From: CAVXSP01 sp963764505
GTDB lineage: Bacteria > Acidobacteriota > Vicinamibacteria > Vicinamibacterales > SCN-69-37
DNA: 64,000 nt
Assembly: GCA_963764505.1 (NCBI GenBank)
Contig: CAVXSP010000001.1
Coordinates: 1,488,001-1,552,000 of the forward strand
Direction: 5' to 3'
The position numbers and the translations under genes were made by a program. Below are positions 52,089 to 61,430 of the stretch, piece after piece; the first letter of the stretch is position 1, and each line of letters starts with the position of its first letter. The notes beneath the pieces are model-generated. The model was not told the origin of the DNA. It ran no database searches and was given only the letters and a program-made list of their open reading frames with translations.

Positions 52089-52475
52089 TCAGGCGCTCCG
52101 CGACACGCTCCGGACGACCGGCAGATAGGCGGCCAGCAGAATCAGCCCCGAGAGCCCGTCGTAGATGCCCATCGGCGTGAATCCGTCGCCCTGGCTGAAG
52201 AAGAACATCGAAAACGTCAGACGGATGACGATGCCGCACCAGTTGGGCCAGCGGTGGCGCTGCGGATCCCAGAAGCCCGGCAGATACAGGAAATCGATCG
52301 CCCACAGTTGCATGCCCCAGTGACGGGGCCAGGCCTTGGGAAAGGCATCGGGCTGGCCGGCGAAGCGCGTGAACGAGTCGGGCGACGCGAAGATGATGGC
52401 CCCCACCAGCAGATTCGACACGATGCTCAGCAACAGCAGGACCTTGTAGCGTTTCACCGCATTCATTCGCACCAT
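52089..52475 (-). CDS. Small four-helix membrane protein
   Basis: A 128-aa protein with about four membrane helices (KVLLLLSIVSNLLVGAIIF; IVIRLTFSMFFFSQGD; LSGLILLAAYLPVV) and a polar GMQLWAIDFLYLPGFWDP loop. No family recognised; similar short proteins occur widely in soil bacteria. The start may be 52475 (GTG/ATG region) or the ATG at 52466. It abuts the ADOP stump, which suggests the deletion endpoint lies beside it. Confidence 0.65.
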   Translation of the reverse strand: MVRMNAVKRYKVLLLLSIVSNLLVGAIIFASPDSFTRFAGQPDAFPKAWPRHWGMQLWAIDFLYLPGFWDPQRHRWPNWCGIVIRLTFSMFFFSQGDGFTPMGIYDGLSGLILLAAYLPVVRSVSRSA

Positions 52476-52776
52476 CCCATCCGCCGCCCATCATCGCACC
52501 GCCGGCCGGCGGTGAGCACTCGAAAACAGCCGCGGGCTGCGCATGCCTTGCGCCACGCGAAGACTCCGACGTCAACGTCGTCACTCTGACGACAAATCCG
52601 CGGGTCGGTGTCGTGCCGCCGCGATGGCGCGTCGAGAATGGAGTTGTTCGCGCGCGCCGAGATGTTCTATAAGAGACGCGCTATTCGCCGCAGACGCTTG
52701 GCTCACAGAACGTCGACCGTCGACCCCGCTGCGTGGGCGCCAAGCGGGCAGACCCAGCCGAGGAGGGACAACCGAG
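52476..52776. other. Control region before the redox operon
   Basis: About 300 bp without a gene. TTCTATAAG near 52662 is an AT-rich patch and a possible -10 for the four-gene operon starting at 52777. No inverted repeat or riboswitch-like structure stands out. Confidence 0.35.
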
Positions 52777-53283
52777 ATGGCAGAGGTCGCCACCACCGTC
52801 GTGTCGTCGATCGCCGTCCCGAAGGAGCCGTTCTACCAATGGCTCGTGCCGGGCGTGTTCTACAGCCAGCTCGAAACGGTCCTGCGCGACGCGGCCTTCA
52901 TGCCGGGTGTGACGAAGACGACCGACACGACAGGGCCCTGGGACAGGGCCGGGTCGACCCGCATCGTCCATCTGACCGACGGAAACACGGTGCGTGAGAC
53001 GGTCACGACCGCCACGCCGCCCGACTACTTCGCCTACCGGCTCACCGAGTTCTCGAACCCGATGATCCGCATGCTCGTGAAGGAGGCTCGCGGCCAGTGG
53101 TGGTTCACCGACGACGGTCCGGGCCTTCGGGCCAAGTGGACCTACACGGCCGAGAGCAGAAACGTGCTGGGACTGGTCGCGCTGGTCCCGGTCATCAAGA
53201 TTCTCTGGCACCGCTACATGACGGCCGCGATGAGGGTCACCAGGGAGCGGGCGGAGGCAGAGGTGGCAAGGAGCTCGCGATGA
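52777..53283 (+). CDS. SRPBCC-fold protein, first gene of the redox operon
   Basis: A 168-aa protein resembling the SRPBCC/polyketide-cyclase fold: TKTTDTTGPWDRAGSTRIVH, VTTATPPDYFAYRLTEFSN, ARGQWWFTDDGPGLRAKWTY. This fold binds hydrophobic ligands such as lipids, sterols and polyketides. The start is fixed by a strong AGGAGGGAC. Its stop overlaps the next ATG by ATGA. In context it may carry or sense the substrate of the following oxidoreductases. Confidence 0.75.
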   Translation: MAEVATTVVSSIAVPKEPFYQWLVPGVFYSQLETVLRDAAFMPGVTKTTDTTGPWDRAGSTRIVHLTDGNTVRETVTTATPPDYFAYRLTEFSNPMIRMLVKEARGQWWFTDDGPGLRAKWTYTAESRNVLGLVALVPVIKILWHRYMTAAMRVTRERAEAEVARSSR

Positions 53284-54368
53284 GCAAACCGTGGGATTTC
53301 GATCTCGAGGCGCTGCACGGGCACCAGGAGATGACCGGCGAGGACCGCTCGTACACGGGATCTCGCTACTCGGAGGTGCGCCAGGCGCTCTACGCGAATC
53401 CGTATCGGGGCGGCACGAGCGGGCAGGCCCCCGGGCCGCTGCCCATGTTCCGCTCGACGATCCGGAACGCCTGGCGGGGCACGCTGCACCCGCCCCGGCC
53501 GCTCCAGCAGGCCTCCGCCCGGACGATCGACACGCACGCCGATCTCCGGTGGGGACCCGACCGCAAGGGCTACCGGCGGATCCTCGCGCCCAACGGGATC
53601 TGCGTGCTCGGGACCTGGGAGATCACGGCCGAGAGTCCGTACACCGGCTATTTCCAGAAGGGCGCGAAGGGGCTGACGATCGGCAGGATCTCGTCGGACG
53701 GGAACGAGACGATGCGGGGGCAGCGCCGCTCGATCAGCCTGGGCATGAAGATCTATCCGACGACGGATCCGGACCATCCCGCGCCGCTCATCCCCGCCAG
53801 CGTGATCGCGCAGGAAGACCTCGGCGGCATGCGCACGGCGTACATCAACGACGCCGAGCTCCGGAACGTGCCCAGCGTGCACAGCTACCGGCGCGGGATT
53901 CACGCGCTCATCATGCTCCGGGCCGGCACGTTCTTCTTCCGCCTGGACAAGGTGGCCGACGCGCGTCAGCTGCACGAGGTCGCCGAGCTCGGCAAACCAG
54001 CGGGCGTGCCGACGAGGTGCCCCGAGCACATGCTCTTGAAGATGGCAACCGGCCAGCGGCGGATCGAGGGCGAGAATCTGGATTTTCGGGAGGAGGTCTA
54101 CGCGCATCTCTTCCAGCCGGGCGACCAGGAGCCGACCGGCGCCATGGACTTCGACATCTTCGTCTCGGATCGCGCCCGGCGGGCCGGGTTCCCCGGGCTG
54201 CGGCGGATCACGGTCACCGACTGGCAGCGGATCGGCACGCTGCGGTTCACCGAGGCCGTCGCATCCTACAACGCCGACCACGTCATCCACTTCCACCATC
54301 CCGGCTGGCGCGACGACAAGAACGATCCGTCCACCGCGATCCGCTCGCACGAGCAGCGCGTCCGCTGA
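53280..54368 (+). CDS. Catalase-superfamily-like protein
   Basis: A 362-aa protein. The middle (about residues 80-180: ARTIDTHADLRWGPDRKGYR, then GTWEITAESPYTGYFQKGAK and GQRRSISLGMKIYPTTD) has the His-rich start, strand layout and GxK(F/I)Y block of the catalase fold. The N-terminal YANPYRGGTSG is also reminiscent of that group. The usual catalase Asn and proximal Tyr motifs are not obvious, though VASYNADHVIHFHH contains a Tyr. It may be a haem peroxygenase or an allene-oxide-synthase-like enzyme. Family assignment is tentative. Confidence 0.55.
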   Translation: MSKPWDFDLEALHGHQEMTGEDRSYTGSRYSEVRQALYANPYRGGTSGQAPGPLPMFRSTIRNAWRGTLHPPRPLQQASARTIDTHADLRWGPDRKGYRRILAPNGICVLGTWEITAESPYTGYFQKGAKGLTIGRISSDGNETMRGQRRSISLGMKIYPTTDPDHPAPLIPASVIAQEDLGGMRTAYINDAELRNVPSVHSYRRGIHALIMLRAGTFFFRLDKVADARQLHEVAELGKPAGVPTRCPEHMLLKMATGQRRIEGENLDFREEVYAHLFQPGDQEPTGAMDFDIFVSDRARRAGFPGLRRITVTDWQRIGTLRFTEAVASYNADHVIHFHHPGWRDDKNDPSTAIRSHEQRVR

Positions 54369-54379
54369 CGGGAGGGGGC

Positions 54380-55963
54380 ATGGACAGGCGCTTCGACGTC
54401 ATCGTCATCGGCAGCGGGTTCGGCGGCGCGATCACGGCGCGCCGTCTGGCGGAGAAGGGCATGAACGTGCTCGTGCTGGAGCGGGGCCGCCGCTGGTATC
54501 CCGCGCAGTACCCCAGGCGCGCCGGCGATCCGTGGATCTTCAGCCACGGCAGACCCGAGCGTCACAACGGCTGGCTCGATCTCCGCTTCTTCAAGCACAT
54601 GACGGTGGCGCAGGCGGCCGGCGTCGGCGGCGGCTCGCTCACCTACAGCAGCGTGGCGCTCGAGGCGAACCCAGGCGTGTTCGAGCACGGATGGCCGGCC
54701 GAGATCACCTACTCGGAGCTGAAGCCCTACTACGACGTCGTCGCCGGGGAGATGAGCCTGCAGACGGTGCCCGACCGGCAGCTCACGCCGCGCTTCAAGG
54801 TGGCTCGCGAGGCCGCGCACAATCTCGGCTACGACAGCCGCTTCTCGAAGGCGCCTCTGGCCATCAGCTTCTCGGAGGACTGGACCTTCGAGCTCGAGGA
54901 CGCCTTCGATCCGAGGCAGTCGAAGCCGTTCGTCAACGCCCACGGCGAGCGGCAGGGCACGTGCATCCATCTCGGCAACTGCGACATCGGCTGCGACGTG
55001 CGGGCCAAGAACACGCTGGACGTCAACTACGTTCCGCGGGCCGAACGGCACGGCGCCGACGTGCGGCCGCTGCACGTGGTCCGGTCCATCGAGCCGACCG
55101 GCGGCGGGTACCGGGTTGCGTTCGATCGCATCGAGGACGGCCAACTGATTCACGGCGAGGAAGTCGCTCCGCGCGTCATCGTCGCGGCGGGAAGCCTGGG
55201 CAGCACCGAGCTGCTCCTCCGCTGCCGTGACGAGTACGGGATGCTGCCTGCGCTCAGCCCGGTGCTCGGGAGCCATTGGAGTCCGAACGCCAACTTCCTC
55301 TCGCTGGGCAACTACTCGGCGGAGTCGGGCCGCGTCAAGCAGTCGACCGGCGTGCCCATTTCGAGCGTGCTCGACTTCATGGACGGCAGCTTCCGCGACG
55401 AGCGATTCGTCGTGGAAGAGGACGGCTTTCCCAACGTCATCCTGAACGCGCTCAAGGCGTACCTCGACAACGAACTGGTGACGTCGACCGGCGCCGCGCT
55501 GCTCGAGGGGCTCGAGCACCACGTGCACGGGGACTACCTGCTCAGCGATCTCATGGTGTGGCTGGGCGCGGGCATGGACGCGGCCGACGGCCGGTTCTCG
55601 CTGAAGCCGCACGGCGTGCTCGCCGGCCATTTCGATCTCGAGCTCGACTGGGACGCCGCGCGCTCCAAGGGCGTGCTGGACGCCATGGCCGAGATGCACA
55701 AGGAGCTGACGCGGGCCACCGGCGGACGCTGGTTCACCCCGCCGACCTGGAGCATCTTCAAGAATCTTCTGACGCTGCATCCGCTCGGGGGCTGCAAGAT
55801 GGGCGTCTCGGTGGACGACGGTGTCGTCGACCATCTCGGGCAGGTCTTCGGCTATCCGAACCTGTTCGTGGCCGACGGCGCCATCGTGCCGACGTCCACC
55901 GGCCGGAATCCGTCCCATACGATCGCGGCCCTCGCCGAGCGGATCGCCGCGCACATCACGTAG
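54380..55963 (+). CDS. GMC-family oxidoreductase (cholesterol-oxidase-like)
   Basis: A 527-aa flavoprotein. GSGFGG (11-16) is the FAD motif, followed by VLERGRRWYPAQYPRR. AQAAGVGGGSLTYSSVALEA binds the flavin ring region. CIHLGNCDIGCDVRAKNTLD is a Cys-rich segment. The C-terminal HPLGGCKMG and TGRNPSHT provide the catalytic His and Asn. This layout is that of the cholesterol-oxidase/GMC group acting on alcohols of large hydrophobic substrates. The ATG has a strong GGGAGGGGG. It is third in the operon. Confidence 0.88.
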   Translation: MDRRFDVIVIGSGFGGAITARRLAEKGMNVLVLERGRRWYPAQYPRRAGDPWIFSHGRPERHNGWLDLRFFKHMTVAQAAGVGGGSLTYSSVALEANPGVFEHGWPAEITYSELKPYYDVVAGEMSLQTVPDRQLTPRFKVAREAAHNLGYDSRFSKAPLAISFSEDWTFELEDAFDPRQSKPFVNAHGERQGTCIHLGNCDIGCDVRAKNTLDVNYVPRAERHGADVRPLHVVRSIEPTGGGYRVAFDRIEDGQLIHGEEVAPRVIVAAGSLGSTELLLRCRDEYGMLPALSPVLGSHWSPNANFLSLGNYSAESGRVKQSTGVPISSVLDFMDGSFRDERFVVEEDGFPNVILNALKAYLDNELVTSTGAALLEGLEHHVHGDYLLSDLMVWLGAGMDAADGRFSLKPHGVLAGHFDLELDWDAARSKGVLDAMAEMHKELTRATGGRWFTPPTWSIFKNLLTLHPLGGCKMGVSVDDGVVDHLGQVFGYPNLFVADGAIVPTSTGRNPSHTIAALAERIAAHIT

Positions 55964-55985
55964 ACCAGACGACAGGAGCACACCG

Positions 55986-57440
55986 ATGGCGGACAAGCCG
56001 GACACGACGGGCGCGCCGCGCGCCGGGCACAAGGGCCTGCAGGAGCTGTTCAGCTATCCGCTGATGTCGGCCATCGCCGAGCGCCGCACGCGGCGCGTGG
56101 CGCGCGGGACTTCGATTGCCTCCGGTCCAATCAGCCACACCAGCACCAACGCTCCGGCGCCGCTCACGCCGCTGGAGGAGGCGATCCTGGTCGTCTCGAC
56201 CGGGCTGACCGGGCGGGTGACGATGCACGACGTTCCGGCCCTGAACGACGACGGCAGCAGTCGGTTCGGCGCGCCGCTGATCAACGTGCTCGCACGATCC
56301 GCCAGCAGCATCGACAACGCGCACGCCGTGTCGTTCTTCCTGATCAACGACGAAGGCACTTTCCTCATCAAGCAGTTTCGGAGTCAGGCCGCGCTGGAGG
56401 TGCTGAGCCGGTTTCCGCCGAAATGGGAGGACTGGACGGAAGACCACTGGCTCACGGCCGCGGCGACGGTCAAGCACCAGTTGTACAAGGAGCGGCTGGA
56501 TTTTCCGCGGCACTGGCCGTACTACTTCATCTGGAACCGCCAGATCTCCAACCGGCCGGGCACGACGATCCTGCTGCCGATCGTGGATCTGACCCGGCAG
56601 ATGATCAACGTCTTCCTCAGCCTGCTCTCGGAGGAAGACGGGCAGCGGCCGCTGTTCGTCGACGACTGGAGCCCATTCCGCCCCAAGACGCTCCTCGACT
56701 GGGGGGCGTGGCTCGGCAGCCTGCTCGGGTTCATCCCGAAGATCTCGTACCAGATCATCGGCGGCGCCAGCCGGGCGCGGGGCGACTGGCTCAACCACGA
56801 CTATCCGGCGCCGATCGGCTATGCGAACACGCTGCGCACGGACTACGAGACGTTCTTCCAGCTCCAGAATCTGATGCTCATCGCGCAGGCGATGGGGCTC
56901 GGCGGCTGGATTCACGCGGCCGTGGGCGCGCCGTACGTGTTCGAGCGGGATCCCGCCAACGGGAAGTTCGGCATCGAGTTCAGGATGCAGCAGCCGAAGA
57001 CGTGGCGCCGCTGGCCCCCGCTCCCGACCACGCAGCCGAATCCAATCGGCATCGACGGTCTTCTCGAGTCCATGACGCCGCCGTACGTGAAGTCGATGGA
57101 CGAGGCGGTCGACCGCGTCCTCGAGGAGAAGTACGGGCCCGCGGGGACCTACGGCGACCACGCCCTCTTCGATCGGTCGTATCGGAAGAGTGAGTACGGC
57201 GACGCTTACCTGAAGATGGCGGCCAAGCGCCCCTCGCAGCAGGCGATCGACTACACGAAGGAAATCTGCAACTACATCTACGATACGTACGGGCGGTTCC
57301 CGGCGCACACGAACGCGTTCCACCTGCCGGGCGTGTGGCTGCAGATCTCACACCTGGAGCTCGAGTTCTACGACAAGTACTTCGACGCCGATCTGTACCA
57401 TCGGCAGGCGAGACACGACGAGCTCTGGGGCGATCACTGA
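55986..57440 (+). CDS. Conserved-type protein of unknown function, last gene of the redox operon
   Basis: A 484-aa soluble protein. It has a long, aromatic, charged sequence with a middle block PKWEDWTEDHWLTAAATVKH, RHWPYYFIWNRQISNRPGTT and a late HLPGVWLQISHLELEFYDKY. I do not recognise a family. Regularly spaced His, Tyr and Trp suggest a cofactor or metal site but no canonical motif is complete. AGGAG precedes the ATG, 22 nt after the GMC stop. The function should be linked to that of the GMC and catalase-like partners. Confidence 0.72.
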   Translation: MADKPDTTGAPRAGHKGLQELFSYPLMSAIAERRTRRVARGTSIASGPISHTSTNAPAPLTPLEEAILVVSTGLTGRVTMHDVPALNDDGSSRFGAPLINVLARSASSIDNAHAVSFFLINDEGTFLIKQFRSQAALEVLSRFPPKWEDWTEDHWLTAAATVKHQLYKERLDFPRHWPYYFIWNRQISNRPGTTILLPIVDLTRQMINVFLSLLSEEDGQRPLFVDDWSPFRPKTLLDWGAWLGSLLGFIPKISYQIIGGASRARGDWLNHDYPAPIGYANTLRTDYETFFQLQNLMLIAQAMGLGGWIHAAVGAPYVFERDPANGKFGIEFRMQQPKTWRRWPPLPTTQPNPIGIDGLLESMTPPYVKSMDEAVDRVLEEKYGPAGTYGDHALFDRSYRKSEYGDAYLKMAAKRPSQQAIDYTKEICNYIYDTYGRFPAHTNAFHLPGVWLQISHLELEFYDKYFDADLYHRQARHDELWGDH

Positions 57441-57524
57441 GTCCGGCGAGCTGGCTCGGCCGGCGCATCGCCCGGTCTGTTGGTCCGGGGGAGCCCGGTC
57501 GTGGAGCGGCAGGCTGCCCCGGAA

Positions 57525-58307
57525 TCACCGGCTATTGGACCGCGATTCCTGCGGAAATGCTTCAACGCGCAGGTTGCGGAAATAGGCGATGGTCCCGGCA
57601 TCGATCCACAACGCGATTGTTCCCTGAGCCGCCGCGCCCGTTTTCACATCGTCGACGATCAGCGATGGCTGGCTTTGCCGGCGGACATAGAGGCGCGCGT
57701 GGTCACCGCGGACCTCGATCCGGATTGGCGTCCACGCACCTGGCACGAGGTCCACATACGACTCATACCGCCCCGGCGTCTCCTGGCGCAGCCTCATCCA
57801 TGGCCACGCGGGATGCGAGATGTACTGCGTGGAATGATTACGCCGCACCTGGTCGTCCGCACGGCCGTTGGTGGGGCGCAAGTAGAACGCATCGTACGTC
57901 TTCAGGTCCGGCTGCACACGGAACGCGATCCCGACGAAGCCGCGCGCGCCGTCTCCCGCCCCAGGTGCTGGCGCACCGGCGATCTCGGCCTCGATCACGC
58001 CGCTCGAGAAATTCGTTCCCTCAATCACGGCAAGCTGGTCGACCCACGGCCGACCTGGCGGGGGCGGCTGGCGGTACTGGCGCAGTCCTTCGTCGGAGAT
58101 CGTGATCCGGATGCCATTCTTGCCGTCCAAGGCAGCTGGCTGCGCCTCGACGTTGTGTGGCTGGAGGCCTGCCGTGGACTCGAGCGGATACTGCTTGACC
58201 TGTGCAGACCCTGCGCCCTGTAGCAGGAGCGAGGCGAGCAGGAATGCCGCGAACGTCCGGAACCCGCGTCGCGCGAGGCCACACTGCAGAAATTGAGGCA
58301 CTGCCAT
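57525..58307 (-). CDS. Exported concanavalin-like (DUF1080-type) protein
   Basis: A 260-aa protein. The signal peptide (RTFAAFLLASLLLQGAGSAQ) is followed by a jelly-roll-like domain: FSSGVIEAEIAGAPAPGAGD, then FVGIAFRVQPDLKTYDAFYL and APIRIEVRG-like strands ending GTIALWIDAGTIAYFRNLRV. This is the LamG/DUF1080 layout used for carbohydrate binding or hydrolysis. No catalytic pair is certain. The ATG at 58307 has AAGGAGA upstream. It follows the ADOP gene on the same strand and may be co-transcribed with it. Confidence 0.8.
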   Translation of the reverse strand: MAVPQFLQCGLARRGFRTFAAFLLASLLLQGAGSAQVKQYPLESTAGLQPHNVEAQPAALDGKNGIRITISDEGLRQYRQPPPPGRPWVDQLAVIEGTNFSSGVIEAEIAGAPAPGAGDGARGFVGIAFRVQPDLKTYDAFYLRPTNGRADDQVRRNHSTQYISHPAWPWMRLRQETPGRYESYVDLVPGAWTPIRIEVRGDHARLYVRRQSQPSLIVDDVKTGAAAQGTIALWIDAGTIAYFRNLRVEAFPQESRSNSR

Positions 58308-58351
58308 CGGCTGTCTCCTTTTCATTCCGTCCACTCGCGGCAGCTCGTGGC

Positions 58352-61075
58352 TCATTCGCATCGCATCGCCACCGTCGGCGCCACTCGAATCGCGCGGCGG
58401 GTCGGAATCCAACCCGCCAGGAACGCGATGCCGGCCATCAGGAGAGAGACGCCGATGTAGGTTGGAGGATCGGTCGCCGGGACTCCCACCACGACGCTGG
58501 AGAGCTTCGAGATCACTCCCCTGAGCGCGAGGCCGCCCGCGAGGCCCCCCGCGAGACCCAGCGCGGCCAGCAGCGCCACGCGACGCATGATGAGCCCAAA
58601 GATTTCGCCGGCATCCGCGCCGAGCGCCATGCGAATGCCTATTTCGCGCGTGCGCAGGCCCACGCTGTGACTCATCACGCCGTAGAACCCGACGGCAGCG
58701 AGCAACGTCGCGATGCCGGCGAACACGCCGAAGATGACCGCCACGTCCTTCGACGGCTCGAGCACGTTCGCGACGTCCTGCTCGACGACGCGGACGTCGG
58801 GAGCGGACCGGTCGCCGTAGAAGTCCCGCATGGCGGCACGAACCCCGCCGGCCAGCGCCGCGGGATCGCCCGCGCCCCGGACGACGAAGTTCATTCGGGC
58901 GCGCATCATCTGCCCGAGCGGCCGGCGCGTGTGCAGCGGCTGCTGGCTGTACAGGACGAACATGGCCGGCTGACTCTGCTCCTCGTACGGGTTGGACCGG
59001 AAATCGCTGACGACGCCGATGACCTCGCGGGGCCGTTCATCCTCGGTCAGATCCAGCAGGACGTGCTGCCCGATGGGATCGGCGCCCGGCCAGCATCGGC
59101 TCGCCATCGCCTGGTTGATCACGATGCCCCACGGACCCGCAGCGGCGTCGTCGTCGCCGAACTCCCGGCCGCGTGTCATCGGGATGCGCAGGGTCGAAAA
59201 GAATCCCGGTGTGACGACCTGAAATGAGGCGGTGGGCGCCTCTGGCGGTTCGTCCGGCGAGCCGCCCAGGATTCTCAGGCCGATGGGCAGCCCGGCCGCC
59301 GTGAAGGGCGGTTGACTGGCGCCCGCAGCCGATTCGACCCCGGGAATGCCCCGCAGGCGCTCCAGGATCCGGCTGGTGGTCTGGCTCACGCGTGGACTGA
59401 CGTCAACGAGGGGATAGCCGTGGACGCTCCCTCCCGACAGCCGAAACATGCCCACGAACTGGTAGCCGATTCTGAGGACGCCCTCCGGCTGCCCTCCGAG
59501 ATCCGCGGTCTCCAGCTTCACGAGGGTCCTGAGCGTGAGACCGGCGCCCATCAGCAACACGAACGCGAGGGCGAGCTGCACGACCACAACGCCGGCGCGC
59601 AGGCGCTGTCCCGCCAACACGTGCACGCGGTCCCCTGACCACGACTTCAGAGACTCCACGAGGTTCGTTCGAGTTCCCTGGAGCGCGGGCAGGATGCCGA
59701 ACAGCAAACCGGTGCAGACCGCGACGAGGCATGTGAAGGCGAGCACGCGCACGTCGATCGTCGTCTTTGGCAGGTCCGGCAGGAACGCGGCGCTCGTCGT
59801 CACGAGAAGCCGGAGGCACAGCCAGCCAACGGCCACGCCGACGACACCGCCGGCCAGCGCCAGCATCGTGCTTTCCGTCAGCAACTGTCGCAGGAGCCGC
59901 ATGCGGCCGGCGCCAATCGCCGCGCGCACCGCCAGTTCAGTGCGCCGCGACGACGACCGCGCCAGCAGGAGGCCGGCGACGTTCCCGCACGCGATGAGCA
60001 GGATCAACCCGACGATGGCCTGGAGGACCGAGAGGACCGGCCGAAAGTTGCCGCGCAGCACTTCGTGAAAGGGCAGCACCCTCGCGTGCCAGCCCCGGCT
60101 CTGTGCCGGCAGCGTGGGCGCGGTCCGTGTCACGACCGCATCCATCTGGGCTTGTGCCTGTGCGACGGTGACGCCCGGCTCGAGGCGCGCCGCGACCGGA
60201 AAGATGCGCGTGCTGCCACGGAGCTGCGGCGAGTCGAACGACAGCGGGATGAACAGGTCCGTGCTCCCTTGCGTCAGGAACGTGAACCCGGACGGCATCA
60301 CGCCGACGATCCGGTGCGGAACGCCGCTTAGGGTCAGCGTCTGGTCGAGGACGTTCGGATCGCGGCCGTACCGCCGCGCCCAGAACTGCTCGCTCAGCAC
60401 GACGACCGGTGCGGGCGCGTCCAAGGCTTCCTCGTCGGCGCGAAGGACTCGTCCGATCAGGGGACGAACGCCGAGCACATCGAAGAGGCTCGCCCGGACC
60501 TTCTCGACCACCACCGTTTCGGCGGGCGCGGTGTCGTTCCCGCCGAGCGCCTGCCTCTCCAGGAACGCGGTCGCCATCCCGTCGAACGGGGTGGTCTGCC
60601 GCTGCCAGGCGAGGTACTCGGGCGCCGTCGCACCGCCGCGCCCGTCCGGATGCCCGTCCCGCGTCATCAGCACCACGACCAGGCGGTCGGGCTCGTGGTA
60701 GGGGAGGGGCTTCAGGAGAATCCCATCGACGAGGCTGAAGGCGGCCGTGTTGGCGCCGATGCCGAGGGCCAGCGAGACAATGGCCGCCGCGGTGACGCCC
60801 GGATGTTTCAGCAGGACCCGCGTGCCATTCCGGACGTCCTGCCGCAGGGTGCCCAGCCAGCGCACGGCCCAGACGTCGCGGGCCTCCTCCTGCGCGAGCG
60901 TCACGTTGCCGAGGGCCCGCCGGCTCGCCCGCGCCGCCTCGTGCGGCGAGAGGCCATCCCGCTCGAGCCGGGCCTGGTGGAGCAGCCGATGGGCTTCGAT
61001 TTCCTCGCGGAGGTCGTTCTCCGCGTCGGATCCCCTGACGAGGTGACGCAGTCGCCGAAGCCAGGCGCCCATCAT
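58352..61075 (-). CDS. ADOP-type ABC transporter permease, long form
   Basis: A 907-aa duplicated permease. The cytoplasmic lead (SDAENDLREEIEAHRLLHQA) belongs to another ADOP subgroup than the copies at 33233 and 44974. The first helix is GVTAAAIVSLALGIGANTAA; the first bundle has LILLIACGNVAGLLLARSSS; the second has TLLAAVGFYGVMSHSVGLRT. It ends RAIRVAPTVAMRCE. The gene is intact. Its PadR partner is 13 nt upstream on the same strand. Confidence 0.92.
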   Translation of the reverse strand: MMGAWLRRLRHLVRGSDAENDLREEIEAHRLLHQARLERDGLSPHEAARASRRALGNVTLAQEEARDVWAVRWLGTLRQDVRNGTRVLLKHPGVTAAAIVSLALGIGANTAAFSLVDGILLKPLPYHEPDRLVVVLMTRDGHPDGRGGATAPEYLAWQRQTTPFDGMATAFLERQALGGNDTAPAETVVVEKVRASLFDVLGVRPLIGRVLRADEEALDAPAPVVVLSEQFWARRYGRDPNVLDQTLTLSGVPHRIVGVMPSGFTFLTQGSTDLFIPLSFDSPQLRGSTRIFPVAARLEPGVTVAQAQAQMDAVVTRTAPTLPAQSRGWHARVLPFHEVLRGNFRPVLSVLQAIVGLILLIACGNVAGLLLARSSSRRTELAVRAAIGAGRMRLLRQLLTESTMLALAGGVVGVAVGWLCLRLLVTTSAAFLPDLPKTTIDVRVLAFTCLVAVCTGLLFGILPALQGTRTNLVESLKSWSGDRVHVLAGQRLRAGVVVVQLALAFVLLMGAGLTLRTLVKLETADLGGQPEGVLRIGYQFVGMFRLSGGSVHGYPLVDVSPRVSQTTSRILERLRGIPGVESAAGASQPPFTAAGLPIGLRILGGSPDEPPEAPTASFQVVTPGFFSTLRIPMTRGREFGDDDAAAGPWGIVINQAMASRCWPGADPIGQHVLLDLTEDERPREVIGVVSDFRSNPYEEQSQPAMFVLYSQQPLHTRRPLGQMMRARMNFVVRGAGDPAALAGGVRAAMRDFYGDRSAPDVRVVEQDVANVLEPSKDVAVIFGVFAGIATLLAAVGFYGVMSHSVGLRTREIGIRMALGADAGEIFGLIMRRVALLAALGLAGGLAGGLALRGVISKLSSVVVGVPATDPPTYIGVSLLMAGIAFLAGWIPTRRAIRVAPTVAMRCE

Positions 61076-61088
61076 TCCGGGTCTCCCG

Positions 61089-61430
61089 CTAGGAGAGCGT
61101 CTCGAGCACGCGCCGGATGCCGCCGACCATCCGGTCGAACTCGGCCCGCTCGGCGGCCAGCTGCTTCCGGCCGGATGCCGTCAGCGTGTAGTAGCGCGCG
61201 CGGCGGTTGTTCTCCGACGTGCCCCACGCCGCCTTCGCCCAGCCGTTCAGCAGAATGCGCTGGAGCGCGGGATACAACGCGCTCTCGCCGACCTCGAGGA
61301 CGTCCTGCGATCGCACGCGCAGGTGCTCGACGATGGCGTACCCGTGCTTGGGCCCCGAGACGAGTGCCGCGAGGATCAGCAGCTCGAGCGTGCCCGGCAG
61401 GAGATCGGAGGGCGTGTTGGTGAGTCCCAT
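61089..61430 (-). CDS. PadR family transcriptional regulator
   Basis: A 113-aa PadR protein: LLPGTLELLILAALVSGPKH, then GYAIVEHLRVRS, VGESALYPALQRILLNGWAK and ARYYTLTASGRKQLAAERAE. The winged helix is complete. It controls the ADOP gene immediately downstream. The ATG at 61430 sits inside a perfect CCCATCA-N5-TGATGGG palindrome, so the protein probably represses its own synthesis. TTGACA about 50 nt upstream could be the -35. Confidence 0.92.
   Translation of the reverse strand: MGLTNTPSDLLPGTLELLILAALVSGPKHGYAIVEHLRVRSQDVLEVGESALYPALQRILLNGWAKAAWGTSENNRRARYYTLTASGRKQLAAERAEFDRMVGGIRRVLETLS

Noticed and set aside
48042..52589. 1515-codon plus-strand frame across the DUF5916 and lipoprotein genes
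   Set aside because: It spans several real genes on the other strand and a PadR gene in another frame; composition is that of an antisense shadow.
30594..61075. MacAB-type tripartite efflux systems
   Set aside because: No ATPase or membrane-fusion gene adjoins any of the permeases; they are orphan duplicated permeases.
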